Shown: positions 1-12,572 of the stretch, piece after piece
How the letters are laid out: every line of letters begins with the position of its first letter
Numbering within the stretch: the stretch's first letter is position 1
NCBI RefSeq assembly: GCF_021018895.1
Contig: NC_079386.1
Span: forward strand, 7,948,835-8,012,834
Origin: Seriola aureovittata
Taxonomy: Eukaryota; Chordata; Actinopteri; Carangiformes; Carangidae
DNA: 64,000 nt
Reading direction: 5' to 3'
Position numbers and translations under genes: made by a program
The notes under the pieces: generated by a model
What the model was told of the DNA's origin: nothing
The model's database searches: none
Seen by the model: the letters and a program-made list of their open reading frames with translations, nothing else

Positions 1-2035
1 CTTGTTTTCTGCTCATCTCCAGTCACACTGAACCCAATCTTTGTCCTTGGTGCAGCACCATGGACAGCACCTCTCATTCTCTCTGGTCTTCAGCATCTAC
101 TTATCTACTTATAGCATCTACTTACTACTGTGATCTGCTGTAAGTAGATGACCCTTTCACATCCTTGTTTCAGTCCTTTTTATTTATTTATTTAGCTTTT
201 TTTATGTGTTCAGTCTTTGTTAACGTGCACATGTCATGATTGGCATACCATTACATAGTTGAAGGTCTTTTTTTTTTTTTTTTATGGCCACTCTACACTT
301 GAGGTAACTCTGAAACGGGGAAGGGTTAAAGAAGAGATTTGGGAAAAAACCCCAAGTGGAGGGTGGCTTCCTGAAATAGATTATGCAGACTGTTGTTCAA
401 AGAGGGTGCATTCATCTGGCACTGCGGACCTGACAGAGACACTGGATCATTCAGAGCCGCTACATTTTATGGCCCACGCAGAGCAGTGGATCTCAGTAGG
501 CTCAGTCATGAAACTATTTTTTTGAAATGGCTTTGACAGCCTGGAGAGCTCTGGCTCCAGCTTTAACCGCTGTGTTCACTGGAGGCCATTTCTATTTGAT
601 TTGTCCATTGTTTGGACCTTAGGGTAGTTTTACATCATCAGATATAATATGAGCTGATGTGGTCTGAGGGTCCAGGATATACTTTTTATTTATTTTTATC
701 ACTATAATCGGAATGAATGAATGACATGATTGTTTTCACACAAATCCCCCTCAACTATTTAAATCGGAATTATTCACACTGACCCGTCATGCAAAGAAAT
801 TCTTGAAAAGTTGAAACGAGTGTGGTTTTTTTTGTTTTTTTTCTGAGGGAGAGCCTGAAGGTTAAATGTTGAGGCTTGCAAGAAACTGAAAGCCTTATCG
901 ATCATGGGCTATTTTTGAAAGCGGGGTTGAATTAGCTAATGTAACTGCACTGTAAAAGCATCATGTGAAGGGCACCAAGATCCCTATCTCATGGGTATAT
1001 GAAATGACAAACAGCCCAGCAAGATGGAAACGGTGCATATGGATGGATGTGGCTGAGGACTGGCGGGCCTTACATACTTAACTCCTTCCTTGGGGGTATT
1101 TTTGACCCTGAACATCAGCTTCACTAAGCTGCAGCAGCTGAACATTACATCAGCTCTGAGAGTTGTGGTTCATGTAATGCCCGTAATTTGTGAAATCCAG
1201 AGCGATGATGTCTGCTCATCATCTGGTGTATAGATCTCACAGCTGCAGACAGACCTGACATCACGCGGATAACTACAGAGAATTTTCAACCAAATTTAAG
1301 AGAGTAAACTCTTAAAATGGAAGTGATTGCAATCAGACAGTCTCTAATGAGCTAATTAGAAAACGCTCTGGGGCTCAGTGAATCTGCTGAAAGCCTCTCC
1401 TCCTCTGTTCTCATCTAAGAGGGTTAGTACTTATGTCCATCACTGGCAAACGAATGATGCATGAGGCTGCCCCCCCAACCCCACTCCATCCCCTCTCAAG
1501 CCCACCAAGGTCACCTGAAAGGGCTCTATCAGTATATTACCCTGTCCGTAATAAATGTAACAGGCCAAACTGACTAGCAAGTAGGAAGCTTCCTCTGCAT
1601 ACTTCCACCTCCAGCTCCTCTCTTCTGTCTTCTGTGTGTGCTCTTTGCCTCAGATGGGAGGTGACTCTGCTGACAATGCAACAAAGCAACAGTGCAACAA
1701 AGCAGTTGGTCAGGATTATATAAAGTCATAGTAGCCGCCTTGATGGGAAATTGGACATCAAAACAACATCTGCTGGTGATTTGTTCTTTACTTATTGATA
1801 TTTAAGTGGGATTTAATTAACTCAACTAAAATTAAATTACATTGAGACATCAATTGCAATTTTCTTGACCAATTCGGATATCCAATTTTTTGATAATTGA
1901 CAGCTACACAAGCATTTTGTGACTTTTCTTTAATGAACAATTCAGTTGTATGTTTATAGTAAAATTTTGACTATTAACTAACAAAAATCACATGACTGCT
2001 TTCTGATATAGACCTCTAAAACTCAACGATGGACG

Positions 2036-2036
<1 letters not shown>

Positions 2037-2077
<41 letters not shown>
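2037..2077. repeat. (ATT)n microsatellite
   Basis: About 13 uninterrupted trinucleotide units. Confidence 0.97.
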
Positions 2078-2849
2078 GACGGCTATTATCCAACGCACAG
2101 TAGCAATACTGGCAGTGTGGACACAGATTTGTGACCCCCAGCAGCAGTTCAGCAGGTAGCCGTCATGTACAGGCGAGGTAAGCGGTGTGGCACTAGTTTT
2201 AGCAGCTTTGCCTGTGCTAGCTTCTCGAAATTGGTCATGTTCAGCCGGGTGATGGTGTTACAAGTGTCGGATTAAGTTTGTTGTTCCAAATTTTTTCGTG
2301 GTTGTTCCCCCACAGCTTACTTTGGCCTTATAGGTATTACAAATTGCAAGCTTTTTTTCTTCTTCACTTATGGTGAAGAACTTCTACGCCCGAGGGCATG
2401 TTTGAGTAGTCTGGCTGTGTACACGACATGAATTGTCGTGCAGCGCATGAGTGTCAATGTGACTGGCACAGAATCAGATATATGTGACACTGGTCCGCCA
2501 GTCACCCATTGGGGCCAGATTCCAATCGCCAGCTGATCAATCAGTGCATCTCTACTAAATTAAAACAGAACTAAATGTCTATTGATATTCTTTATTTTTC
2601 TTATTGTTATTGACCAAAACTGTCAATGAATTGATCCCATCAACAAGTGTTGTCCGTGTTGCCAAAGTTTATTCCTCTGTACCAGTACCAGTGCGCCACT
2701 GTGAAACTATTAAAACACATCACAGACTCACACTATTGCAGCTTCAATATTATGAACACTGCTGCCATAAATGTCACTAGAGTACCAAATGTGTCTTAAT
2801 CCGCAACTGAAAATAGTGCCCAACACACTTTGGGTAATGTTCACTAAAA

Positions 2850-2850
<1 letters not shown>

Positions 2851-2906
<56 letters not shown>

Positions 2907-2914
2907 AAGAGAGA
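2851..2914. repeat. (CT)n(AT)n(GA)n compound palindrome
   Basis: (CT)10, (AT)12 and then (GA)n with one interruption. The whole tract is self-complementary and could form a hairpin. Confidence 0.95.
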
Positions 2915-3394
2915 TTGTTTGGGAGCCTTTTCCAAAGATCTACATTAATAGGAATGAACTGGTGAGGCAGTTAAACCTGGGGTGTCAAGACCTCAGTGAC
3001 TGATAGCAATGGATAAACCACTGCCATTAACCTTTAATTTAAACTCTTTTCTTACATTGTCATATTTGTATTTTATCATTGGATATGTATATCTGTGATA
3101 CCTCCTATAACACATAGTAAAAACATAACTCTGAATGTTTACTGTTTTCTAACATTGACAACAATCTCAGATCAAATCTTACCTTCAGTTATTGGATGGC
3201 GACTGAAATACAAATACTGCCAGTTGCCTCTACCTTTCAGCTTCTGGTCGCTCTGATTTGGCTGTCCCAGGTGGGACTCTAGTATTTCTAACTTTGTCTG
3301 TGTGTATAGAGCTGGAGTTTCACAACATGTTATCAAATGTGAATTTTATGTCCCCTGTGCATAATGCATTAATAATGAGAAGTCATGCTAGAGT

Positions 3395-3398
3395 AAGA

Positions 3399-3433
<35 letters not shown>

Positions 3434-3454
3434 AGAGAGTGAGAGAGAGTGAGA

Positions 3455-3507
<53 letters not shown>
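3395..3507. repeat. (GAGAGT)n/(GA)n purine tract
   Basis: GAGAGT-type units grade into pure (GA)n on the + strand, about 110 bp, ending in an A run. Confidence 0.97.
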
Positions 3508-3510
<3 letters not shown>

Positions 3511-5069
3511 AAAATATCAAACTCATAGTGTTTTAGGAAAACGTCATCAGTGGGTGCCAGACTAAACAAAGCTGTTACAGCAATACTCAGAAAGCAGAAA
3601 AGTACTGTGGATGCTACAACATGTTATCCCTATGACAAATAGCTGGAAAAAAGCAGGGCTGCCCAATTGCCTCAGGCCAACTACATTTGGACCACTATCA
3701 ACTATTAGTTTGGTCTGGTTCCAACTGACAATACAACAGGATCAGTAGTGATACGTCTAAACTAAAACCACAGACAAAAGATAACTTTATGAAAAACTCT
3801 CAGGACATGCAGATAAGCTAAAAAAAAAATCTGGGGCAGAGTGTGCTGCAGCAGAAGCACAGTGGACACACTGCAGAATATAAATGCAGACTTTTGGAAG
3901 AAACTTTCCTTCATCATTGGCGACAGTCTTGAAAACAAAAAACCTGGCTCAGCCTTGTATTATTTACTGCATCTACAGATCAAAACCAGTTCTGAATTGA
4001 CAGGAGTGACTAACTACAGATTGGATCAGGCTTGCAGGTCATTATTGCACCTCTTGTATTTATTTAGCTAAACATTACTTTGCGCAGATTCACTAACAAA
4101 AGAAAACGTATCCACTGTAATACAATGCATATAGTACCGACAGATGACAGAAAGTACCGGGTGCCTGTTCAAACTCAGCTTTGGGTGATTACATTTACTT
4201 GCAAAAATGACACAGCAGTTTTTGTTCCCCTATTTGTCTCCCAAAAGCCCAAGTCTGATTGGTTCATTGGAGGGGGGAGTAAGAGGAAGCAATTTTGGCT
4301 TAGTCCTGATGAGCACTGCCTTGTGGGAAATCAGTGTCGTGGCAGCTCCTGTAATTAGTTCTGCTTGTTAGAAAAATGAAGGGGTTACTAATTAGCAAGT
4401 GGATGGCTTCTTGACTTGTTGTGCATCTTTTCCCTCCTTTCCTTGAAGATCATCATTATCGTCTCTAGGCAAAATAGGAAAGAGAGAGAGAAAGAAAGAG
4501 ATGCTGCTCAGTCTTGCTGCTCAACAGTTTAGCTCTAACACAACGAATCTAGATGGACAAATCTCGAAGGGTGTTCTGTCATGCTCTGACAGACAGGCTG
4601 CCTACTGTAAGCACGTGTAGGCAAACGCTTGGAGCTGTGCAAGATTTGACTTTTCAAGTTTGCTTAACAAGCCAGGAAGTCTGGTTTTCACAGATCTTTA
4701 CACACACAGGCTGACTAATGCTTTGTTTATTGTATATATACATTTACTGCAGTTTCAATATGTGAGGATTTATTATGCACCAAATGCCTGATCTGCTGTA
4801 ATCTATCATTTGTCCCAACAAGCCTGTCTGCCTGGCTTAATTTGTGGATTGTGTACTTTGTTCTTCGCATGAACTTGTGACAACCATTAAAATGCATTGT
4901 TAAGGCCCTGTTTGGGCATGTTTGTCATTAATAGCTGAAGAAATTGTAATTTTTTGATTTCACTGTTTGACTTGCACATTTTGAATTTAAAAAAAAAAAA
5001 GAAAAAAAAAATCACCCACTCTACATTGAATATGTACTTAGAGTGAGGGCTTGACTCAAAGCTTGATTT

Positions 5070-5440
5070 AATCACTAATTCTTAGCTTAACATAAACACT
5101 GGGGGAAGGGGGAAACGGCTACAGTAGTCTGGCTCAGTCCAAACACATCTGAAGTTCACTAATTAACATCATTATATACATTTGTTTAATCTGCACAAAA
5201 CCCAAAATGTAGAAATGCCAATTTGCCATTTATATCTGCTGGAATATTTTGGATTATCTTGTTTCCTTTGGACAGAGCGAGGCTAGCTGTTTTCCCCCCT
5301 CTTTCCATTCTTTATGCTAAGTGAAGCTCACTTTCTCATTTTTAGCATCCAGACATGAGTGTTATTAATTCAGTCACATCTCAATCACAACTCTTAAGAA
5401 GAAAGCTATCAAACATACTCTGACATCCCAAAATTCCTTT
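5070..5440. mobile_element. Degraded long-inverted-repeat MITE, copy 1
   Basis: Shares CTTAGCTTA.CATAAA, a GGAAAC core, CACTAATTAACA, GAGGCTAGCTGTTTCC-like and TTTATGCTAAG blocks with the better copy at 13,625-13,908. The right end is a diverged GAAAGC...ATCCCAAAA. The left terminus is not recognisable. Confidence 0.65.
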
Positions 5441-7634
5441 AATCTAATGCTTGTGTTGATTTCTACATGGTGAAATAAGCTTATAAAAACATGCAGTCTG
5501 CTGGTCTTTGCTGCTGTAGCACTTATGAGCGGCTCCAGCCAGTGCAGTACTTGTAAGAATCACAAAACATTGATGTCATGCTATTGGAGTTTTGGAGGCT
5601 TAATCTAATACTGTGGAAATTACAGTATGTTTTGCACTGTAAAGTCTGTTGTGTGGCAGTTAGAAGCAGCATCCTCAGTGATGGGCCCTGCTTTCATTTG
5701 ATCCACATTTGGATTTTGACTCCCTGCAAACTCAGAAAACCCAGTTGTACTGAAAAAGAAATGAGGTGTTCGTGATAAGGAAAGTGACTCATTAGATTTA
5801 TAAAATGTAATGCTGATTGCTGGTACCATATTTTATAATATATCTTAAGGAGTAAATTAAGGACTTGAAGGATCAAGCACAGCTATGATGGATTTAATCA
5901 AACCCCACCATTGGCAAACTAGAAAGTGTGTAAGAAAAAAAAAAGAAACTTTTATTCTCCTTAGTAATGTGGCTTGGATGTCGAAGCATAAAAGGAAATG
6001 CAAATCAAATTCCTCTGGAAACAGACTCCTTTTGTGCTCTCAGATTGCACATGAGAAGATTTATAATCCGCCGCTGATGTTCGAAAGTCAGGACTTCCAG
6101 CTCTGCTTCGGGTGTTTCACCAGTGTGCTCAGATTCCTCCAAAAGTCTTCCGCCCCGACTGTCCCTTTTAAGCTGTGGGCAATTTGAGCGGTGAAAGCGG
6201 AAGTATTTGCATGATGTCACACTCTTCGTCGATAATTCTCCGTAACACGTCGTTACATGCATGCGGCTGCAGAGGAACATTTATCTCCCTCAGCTGATCC
6301 GTTTCCAAGAATGATCCTGATGTGGCATTATGTAAGAACTGAAAGGCAGAGCTGCTGGTATTAGAGAACACACAAACTCCAGAGAACATACTAATCTCCC
6401 TATGTGATTATTAGTCATAATATTTAACGCCGGCTTAATGATCGACCCATGGCGTAATCTCTATGTGGCACATTCACCTGTTCTCCTGTAACCCTACTGA
6501 CTTGCCTTTGAGGATGGTGATAGGGAATGAAATGGAATAATTATACCTCGAGTGTGCAGGGAATTACCCTAAAGATATGAAATAGGGGAGAAAAAAAGAG
6601 GTTATAGTTGAACAGCTGTGTAGAAAATCTCAGGATTAGCTCAACTTCTGTTCATTATGTGGCAAATGTTTGATTTCAGCTCCAACATTTCTGTAATTAT
6701 TGCGTGGCTGTGCAGAGGCATAACCTAATATATGGTAAATTATGAGCTGTTGAACTGAAACAGTGGGACACAGTGCTGGCATTCACGATGACTTTAGTGG
6801 TGGGTGTTTATCAAAATGAAGTCAGCTCCTAAGAAAAGTTCTTTCAAGTAAAGATGAATTTTATGACTTTTTTGAACCCCAAAACAATTTCATTCACATT
6901 TGAACATTTCATTCTTTTTTTCTTTTTTTTTCTTTTTTTTATAAAAAAAAGCTTTCACCTCATGAACTGGAGTTAGCACCACACTCCTCCTTCCTGCACA
7001 TTTCAAAAGATGTGATATTCAATGCAATGCAGCGTCATTTAGCATGCGGATGAATCACTGTCATTATAAGCCTGAAGGCTATGTCTTAAAATTGTGATGT
7101 TTGCGCTGCATTTTTAAACATTCACAAGATCAAACTGGATCATTTTCTGCATTTTATTTGGTACTGTGCACTTTATCCATGAACACCAGTGCCTCCACGT
7201 TCTACACATTTCAGTATGAAACCCGTGGAGGCTGTGAAACAAAGCCTTGATATGCTAAGATCTGAACAAAAGCTTTGTGTTTGTTTCCTTTTTAGTTGAA
7301 AACATAGGCCTTAAGCTTCTGTTATTTCACACACATGCACACATGTTGTTTCGGATGAAGTGAGGCAGTCAGGCAGTTGGTGAAAGGCTTTTGTTTCAAA
7401 AATAGACTGTGCTACAGTACTGCACATGGCAAAAAAAAGGCCCGCCGAGAACGATGGCAGAGAACTGAGTGATTGTTAAAAGACTGGAGCACGATGTGGC
7501 ACATACCACCTCTCAGAGGCAAAATTATCACATTAAAACTAACAGCACTGCACCTGCAAGGCAAAGCTTTAGAGTATTTATACCCCTCAGGTCAAGACAA
7601 AGTAGAAAATAAACTTATTCATGTCATAACAGTA

Positions 7635-7935
7635 AATATGAAGCTGAGTCAGTAGCCTGTAGCTTGTCAGCTTAGCTTAGCATAAAAATGGGCAGAAAGC
7701 CTGGCTCTGTCCAAAACCAATGTTGAGTACTATCACATTTAAATCTCACAAATTAACATGTTATGTTTTGGTTAATCCACTCAAATGACAAAGTGTAACA
7801 ATGATTTTAAGGACAGCCTTTGGCTGGGCACTTCAGTTTTAATACATGTCTCAGGCTAGCTGTTTTACAGGCTAGCAGTTTCTTTGTGCTAAGCTAACCA
7901 GTTGCTCTATTCCCAAAACGTCAGACTGTTCCTTG
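7635..7935. mobile_element. MITE copy 2 (same family)
   Basis: Carries TATGAAGCT, CAGCTTAGCTTAGCATAAAA, CTGGCTCTGTCCAAA, AGGCTAGCTGTTT and TTTGTGCTAAGCTAACC in the family order. Confidence 0.75.
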
Positions 7936-8224
7936 TACTCTATATTTTGCAGTCACCCTCATCCCTCTTAGTTTGGCTCTGTGACGAAGGGGTATAAAAT
8001 AATAACATTTAAATCTAATTATATTTCACTCAGGAATCTTTTAAAAAGGTGCTTGGCTTATTTTGTATTCACCACCATTCAGAAACATGAGTGATTTGTT
8101 CAAAACTGCAAGAGCCTCCACTTCAGTTGTGACAGATTTCAGATCTCTATCAATGGCATTAAAGAAATTGAACTGAAAATGGTTGATACATGACAGGAAG
8201 TGACTGGGTTAAAGGAAGGTTTTT

Positions 8225-8487
8225 CTGAAAGCTTATTCTTTCTTTCTGTAGTTGAGAAGACCAGTATGTCTGAATATGAAACAACAGCCAGCAGCTGGCT
8301 ATCTTAAGATAACTTGTCAAGATAATTTGTCATGTTTACACTTCAATTGTTGTACCAATCAAAAAGAATAAATAAAAAAAATTTGGGAGACAGAGCCAGG
8401 CTAGCTCCCCTACTATTCAGACATCATACTGTTCTCAGTCTTCTCTTGGCAAGTGAATAATTGTATTTCACAAAATGTCAAACTATT
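8225..8487. mobile_element. MITE copy 3 (same family)
   Basis: Left part AGAAGACCAGTATGTCTG...ACAGCCAGCAGCTGG; right part CTCTTGGCAAGTGAATAA...CACAAAATGTCAAACTATT. The middle is deleted or diverged. Confidence 0.7.
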
Positions 8488-8954
8488 GAATATTTTCAAT
8501 GTTTTTCCTGCTCTAGTCAAAATCATAGTTCTATATTGAAAAAGTTTATTCTTTTTGTTCCTCTTCACCATTACTCTACTTTTACAGTGTGTAGCTACTA
8601 AGATATGCCAGGTATTCTGATATGAGGCGACATCCTTGAGTCAAATGATTGTAATTGAAATGACATTTTTGAATGAATTTCAAGGAAATTCAAGTAGACA
8701 CAATCTAATCTTGCTCAGCTTGTGACTGACACAGTAGGCAGGCACAGCAGTGGGGAAGAATATGTCTCTCAAGTCTTGTCCACTCACATCACAGTCAGTC
8801 ATCGCCATCACTGTAACTCTGTTGTAATGTCTCTCTTTATCATCTCTTCATCTTGTCTGTGTGGTTGTGTGCGGCATGCTTCACATCTATGTCCTGTTTT
8901 CTCTTTCTCTCCCTCTCCCCCCTTTTACTTCTTCTTCTCTCTGTATTGGATGAG

Positions 8955-8996
8955 AAGGCAAGTCCAGGGGCGCCAGAGGATGACGGCAAGTTGTCG
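8955..8996 (+). CDS. slc24a2: slc24a2 loop exon (candidate)
   Basis: A long pyrimidine tract (about 8,900-8,945) precedes an AG acceptor, and GTAGGT follows TTGTCG as donor. Read in the phase demanded by the next exon, it gives [14 protein letters not shown]. This occupies the place of the variable loop segment before the LQRGGSS motif in mammalian NCKX2. The acceptor could equally be three bases downstream, at 8,958. The segment is poorly conserved, so the call rests on splice sites and phase. Confidence 0.6.
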
Positions 8997-11900
8997 GTAG
9001 GTCCTGTCTGATTGACACTCTTCCTGTCTGCTTCAGTGTTTGTCCCTGTTTCTGTGTAGATGTAGTAGCATAATGTTTTCTCACCATATTGTGTACAAGA
9101 CATGTACACCTTTATCTCTAACCTTCAGCCTCACTGTATGCAGAGAGCACCTCTGTTTTCTCAAACCTTTTTTTTTTTTGAGACAGTTAGCCTACATTTT
9201 ATACACAGCATGCAAAAAACAATTCGAGGAAGCAGCATGTGCTTAAGACTTTTCTAATGCTTCTATACCTCCAAAAAGTACTAAAGAATGTTAAGTTTTC
9301 ATCCATATTGTAAAGGAAGCAAATAAACAGAGCAGCAGAAGGAGAATCTTCAGGGTCACACTGAGAAGCCACATCTCCGAGATGTTACACAAGCCCTGCC
9401 AGTCTACATGTCTCCCTTGCCTCCCGCTCTCACCCATATGGGCCTGTGAATTAGCCCCTGACATCTCCTGTGCCTGTGCATCACCTGTGGGCAACCAAAG
9501 GCGGACACACTCCAAACAGCTGCCGCCTGCAACGGTGCCTAATTTCCCACAGTTCTCAAGTTCAGCCTGAACAGCTGAAGCGACCTTGGCGAGGGTGGTT
9601 TGGGAAAAAGAACTCAAATGCTACTTAAACTATGAATGCTTGTCTCAACACATGGGGCTTATATTTTTAAGAAGCTGGGGTACTTCATGCTAGCTTTACT
9701 GGGTTGCAGGTTCCGCTTAGGGGTTTTATGCTAAAGAGGATTAGAGAATCATATTCCTACCGGTGGCATAACTGAAGGTGGTGGAGCATCATATATGCAT
9801 GGAAAATTGTTGCAGTAACATGAATCCTTCTCTCTAAGCTTAAAATGCAGTAAATGCACAAGAATCAAACCCAAGTACTTGGAATCGTTCTTTATAATTT
9901 AAAATGAAAGAAGCTTGCAACACAGCATGGTTTCCTATGCTCAGTTAAATAAGCTTAGATAAGAAACAGCTTTTGAGAAGTGCTTACATTAGATAGACTG
10001 ATGCATTTGCTTTATGACAAAAATAAGAACCAGTTACTGGACTTTGACGAGGAGAAAGCATGTCTTGCTTACAAAGTCCCATCTCAGGCAGCAGGATGTT
10101 TGACTCACACCTTGTTTCTCCTCTCACAGGCAAGGCCTCGGCTGCAGAGGGGGGGCAGTTCCGCTTCCTTGCACAACAGCTTGATGAGGAACAGCATTTT
10201 CCAGCTGATGATTCACACATTAGACCCTTTAAGTGAAGGTAAGAAAGTCAGACAAACTGCACACAGAAAACACAACTCTTCAGGTCTCTTAAGAGTCCAG
10301 AATGTACAGTACAGATGTTCTTCTTTACTGTCCACAGATGTGTCTATTTTCAGGTTGATATGATCTAGAACCTTTCATCTTTTCTCTTTCTCTCTTGAAA
10401 TGACTTGTATCCTGTTTTCAGATGTAATGGAAATGTAAACAAGGAATTCAAGACTACGCTGTCAACCTTGAAGCAAACTTTACTGGAAGAAACTGTGCCA
10501 TGAGCACAGTCCAAATTAAAATATTGGCTTTTATCTATTTTCAGCACGTATCCCCACATGTACCCCTTAAAATCCTGAATCTCCACGATTATCATGTAGA
10601 AATACTTGTTTAGCCCCCATGCTGTATGCCTAGACTGAATTGATCCAATTTTAAAAATAGTCCATACGAGACAAGGCGAGCTCAGCGCTGTGTCAGAGCA
10701 CAGCTGAGGTGGAAGATCATTTTCCTTTAATCCAAGATGAAGGCCTATTAGCTTAGCTAAAGGAAACGTAAAACGGCAGTGTCAGTGCTCGGCGCAGGGG
10801 ATGAATATGTTAATACAGCAAGGGAGGTGCAGTGTCATCCCATTTTGAACTAACCCTGAAAAAAAGATGAAGGAAGCAGAAAAGTCGTGTTAATGGGGAC
10901 AAAACAGGCAACAGGGGTTTAAGGAAGGTTTGAAGAATTTGTCATTAAAGTGTCTTCTTTTTTTAGCTTTGAGGAAAGGTCTTTGAATCGGATGCGGAAG
11001 GAGTATCTCATGATGTGACGAATCCAATCCCTAGAAATGAATATTAATGTTAAATACTAATGCCAACTTATTGGTTCATGTCACTTTTCCCCCTTTTTTC
11101 CTTTAGTTTTCACAGAGATGTATGTATATGTTTTTTGATTGAAAACATCAGCATAAGTATTACTAGACAACAAAATGCCACATGGAAAAAGGTCCAAAAG
11201 CCATTTATAAGTATAAAAACAATGTCAGACTAAATATTTCCCCCTTTGGATGGATGTGATTGCATTAGCAGACAAGAGCAGGCATTTCAGCTTTCTCCGA
11301 AATGACTCTACATTCCTTGAAAGCCAAACCTAGAATGAGTCAGCTCAGGAAAGATTAATAAGTTGTACCAAGACGTGTCTTAAAATGCCCATTAACATGC
11401 ATCAACTCATTGTTTGTACACTGAATGCAAGGCGTCCCATATCAGCGTATTCATCCTTCCATCTCAGTGATTAAAATGTAAATCAGAGCCTGCTGGGGGA
11501 ATGGAAGTCAGTATGGTCGGTTGTAAATGTACAACAGAGGGTTCTACATACTCCACCCTGCTGCTCCTTGTGGAGCCTTTTGTCAGTTGGTCTTCTTAGG
11601 AACATCTAACATGCACTGATGACAGTAGGCTGAAATATTTACTGCTTGTTTGACGTCAGAAAAATTTATAGACTTGATTATGCATGCAAAAGACTGAAAC
11701 CATCAATTTTTGGTTGGTGTTCTGGTCTTAGTCACTATGATGCATCTAATAATTTTTGTCCAAATGAAGTTTGTGTGTTACAAAACATGTTGTTTCTTAT
11801 AAGTGGATTTAAGGTGGTCAAATGGGCAAATGTTGCGTCAGTGTGAATACAGTAGAAATGTGAGGATGTTAGTTTATCAGATGTTAGTTTATCAGATTTA

Positions 11901-12523
11901 TTGAGTCTTTTGGCAAATTACTGATCTGGAATGAATGTACTGAAACAACTAGTGTGACATGAAATGACGATTGAATTAATTACCACAGAGAACAAAAACA
12001 ACACTTCTAGCTTCAGTTTGATTTGAATATATTATTTTGACATTTCTATTTAACACACTGGAAAGTTTTCACCTGCTCCAGTGAACATGTAACGATGCAC
12101 TCGTGCACTCATTATGTGCCTTATTCATTAAAAGTGTTAAATCATTTTATTGATTGCATTACGGTAAGGGTCCGCTGAAAGTCGACCCCGTTCAGAGATG
12201 TGCGACTGTGTTCTATGCACATTTACTGATAACATTAATGCAAGGCAGCACTTTGTTGGTGAGCTCGTGGCGTGGAGAGAGATGAACAGGTGCAGTCATC
12301 AAAGACAGAGGCTGTGCTGCTTGTCCTTGCGTGCTCTTAGGTTTTAAGTGTAGCTCTGCAGGGCCATGGGGAGCTAGCAGGACTCCGTCCATACATTTTT
12401 CATGGACATTTCTCAAAATAAAGTCTTCTGCGCTTCTGAGCCAAGCGAAAGTCTAAGGCTGTTTTGCTAGTGCTGGGGGCTGGTTACTGTTCACTTGTTA
12501 GACTTTAGAGCGGGGATAATTAA

Positions 12524-12572
<49 letters not shown>

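Larger units (their letters stand above)
1..8954 (+). other. slc24a2: slc24a2 intron (3' part); no exon seen
   Basis: Inferred intron upstream of the first recognisable slc24a2 exon. It holds microsatellites, three degraded copies of a long-inverted-repeat MITE, a possible hAT remnant near 2.1-2.56 kb, and AT-rich unique sequence. No open frame resembles the N-terminal NCKX2 cluster, so those exons must lie further upstream. Confidence 0.7.
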
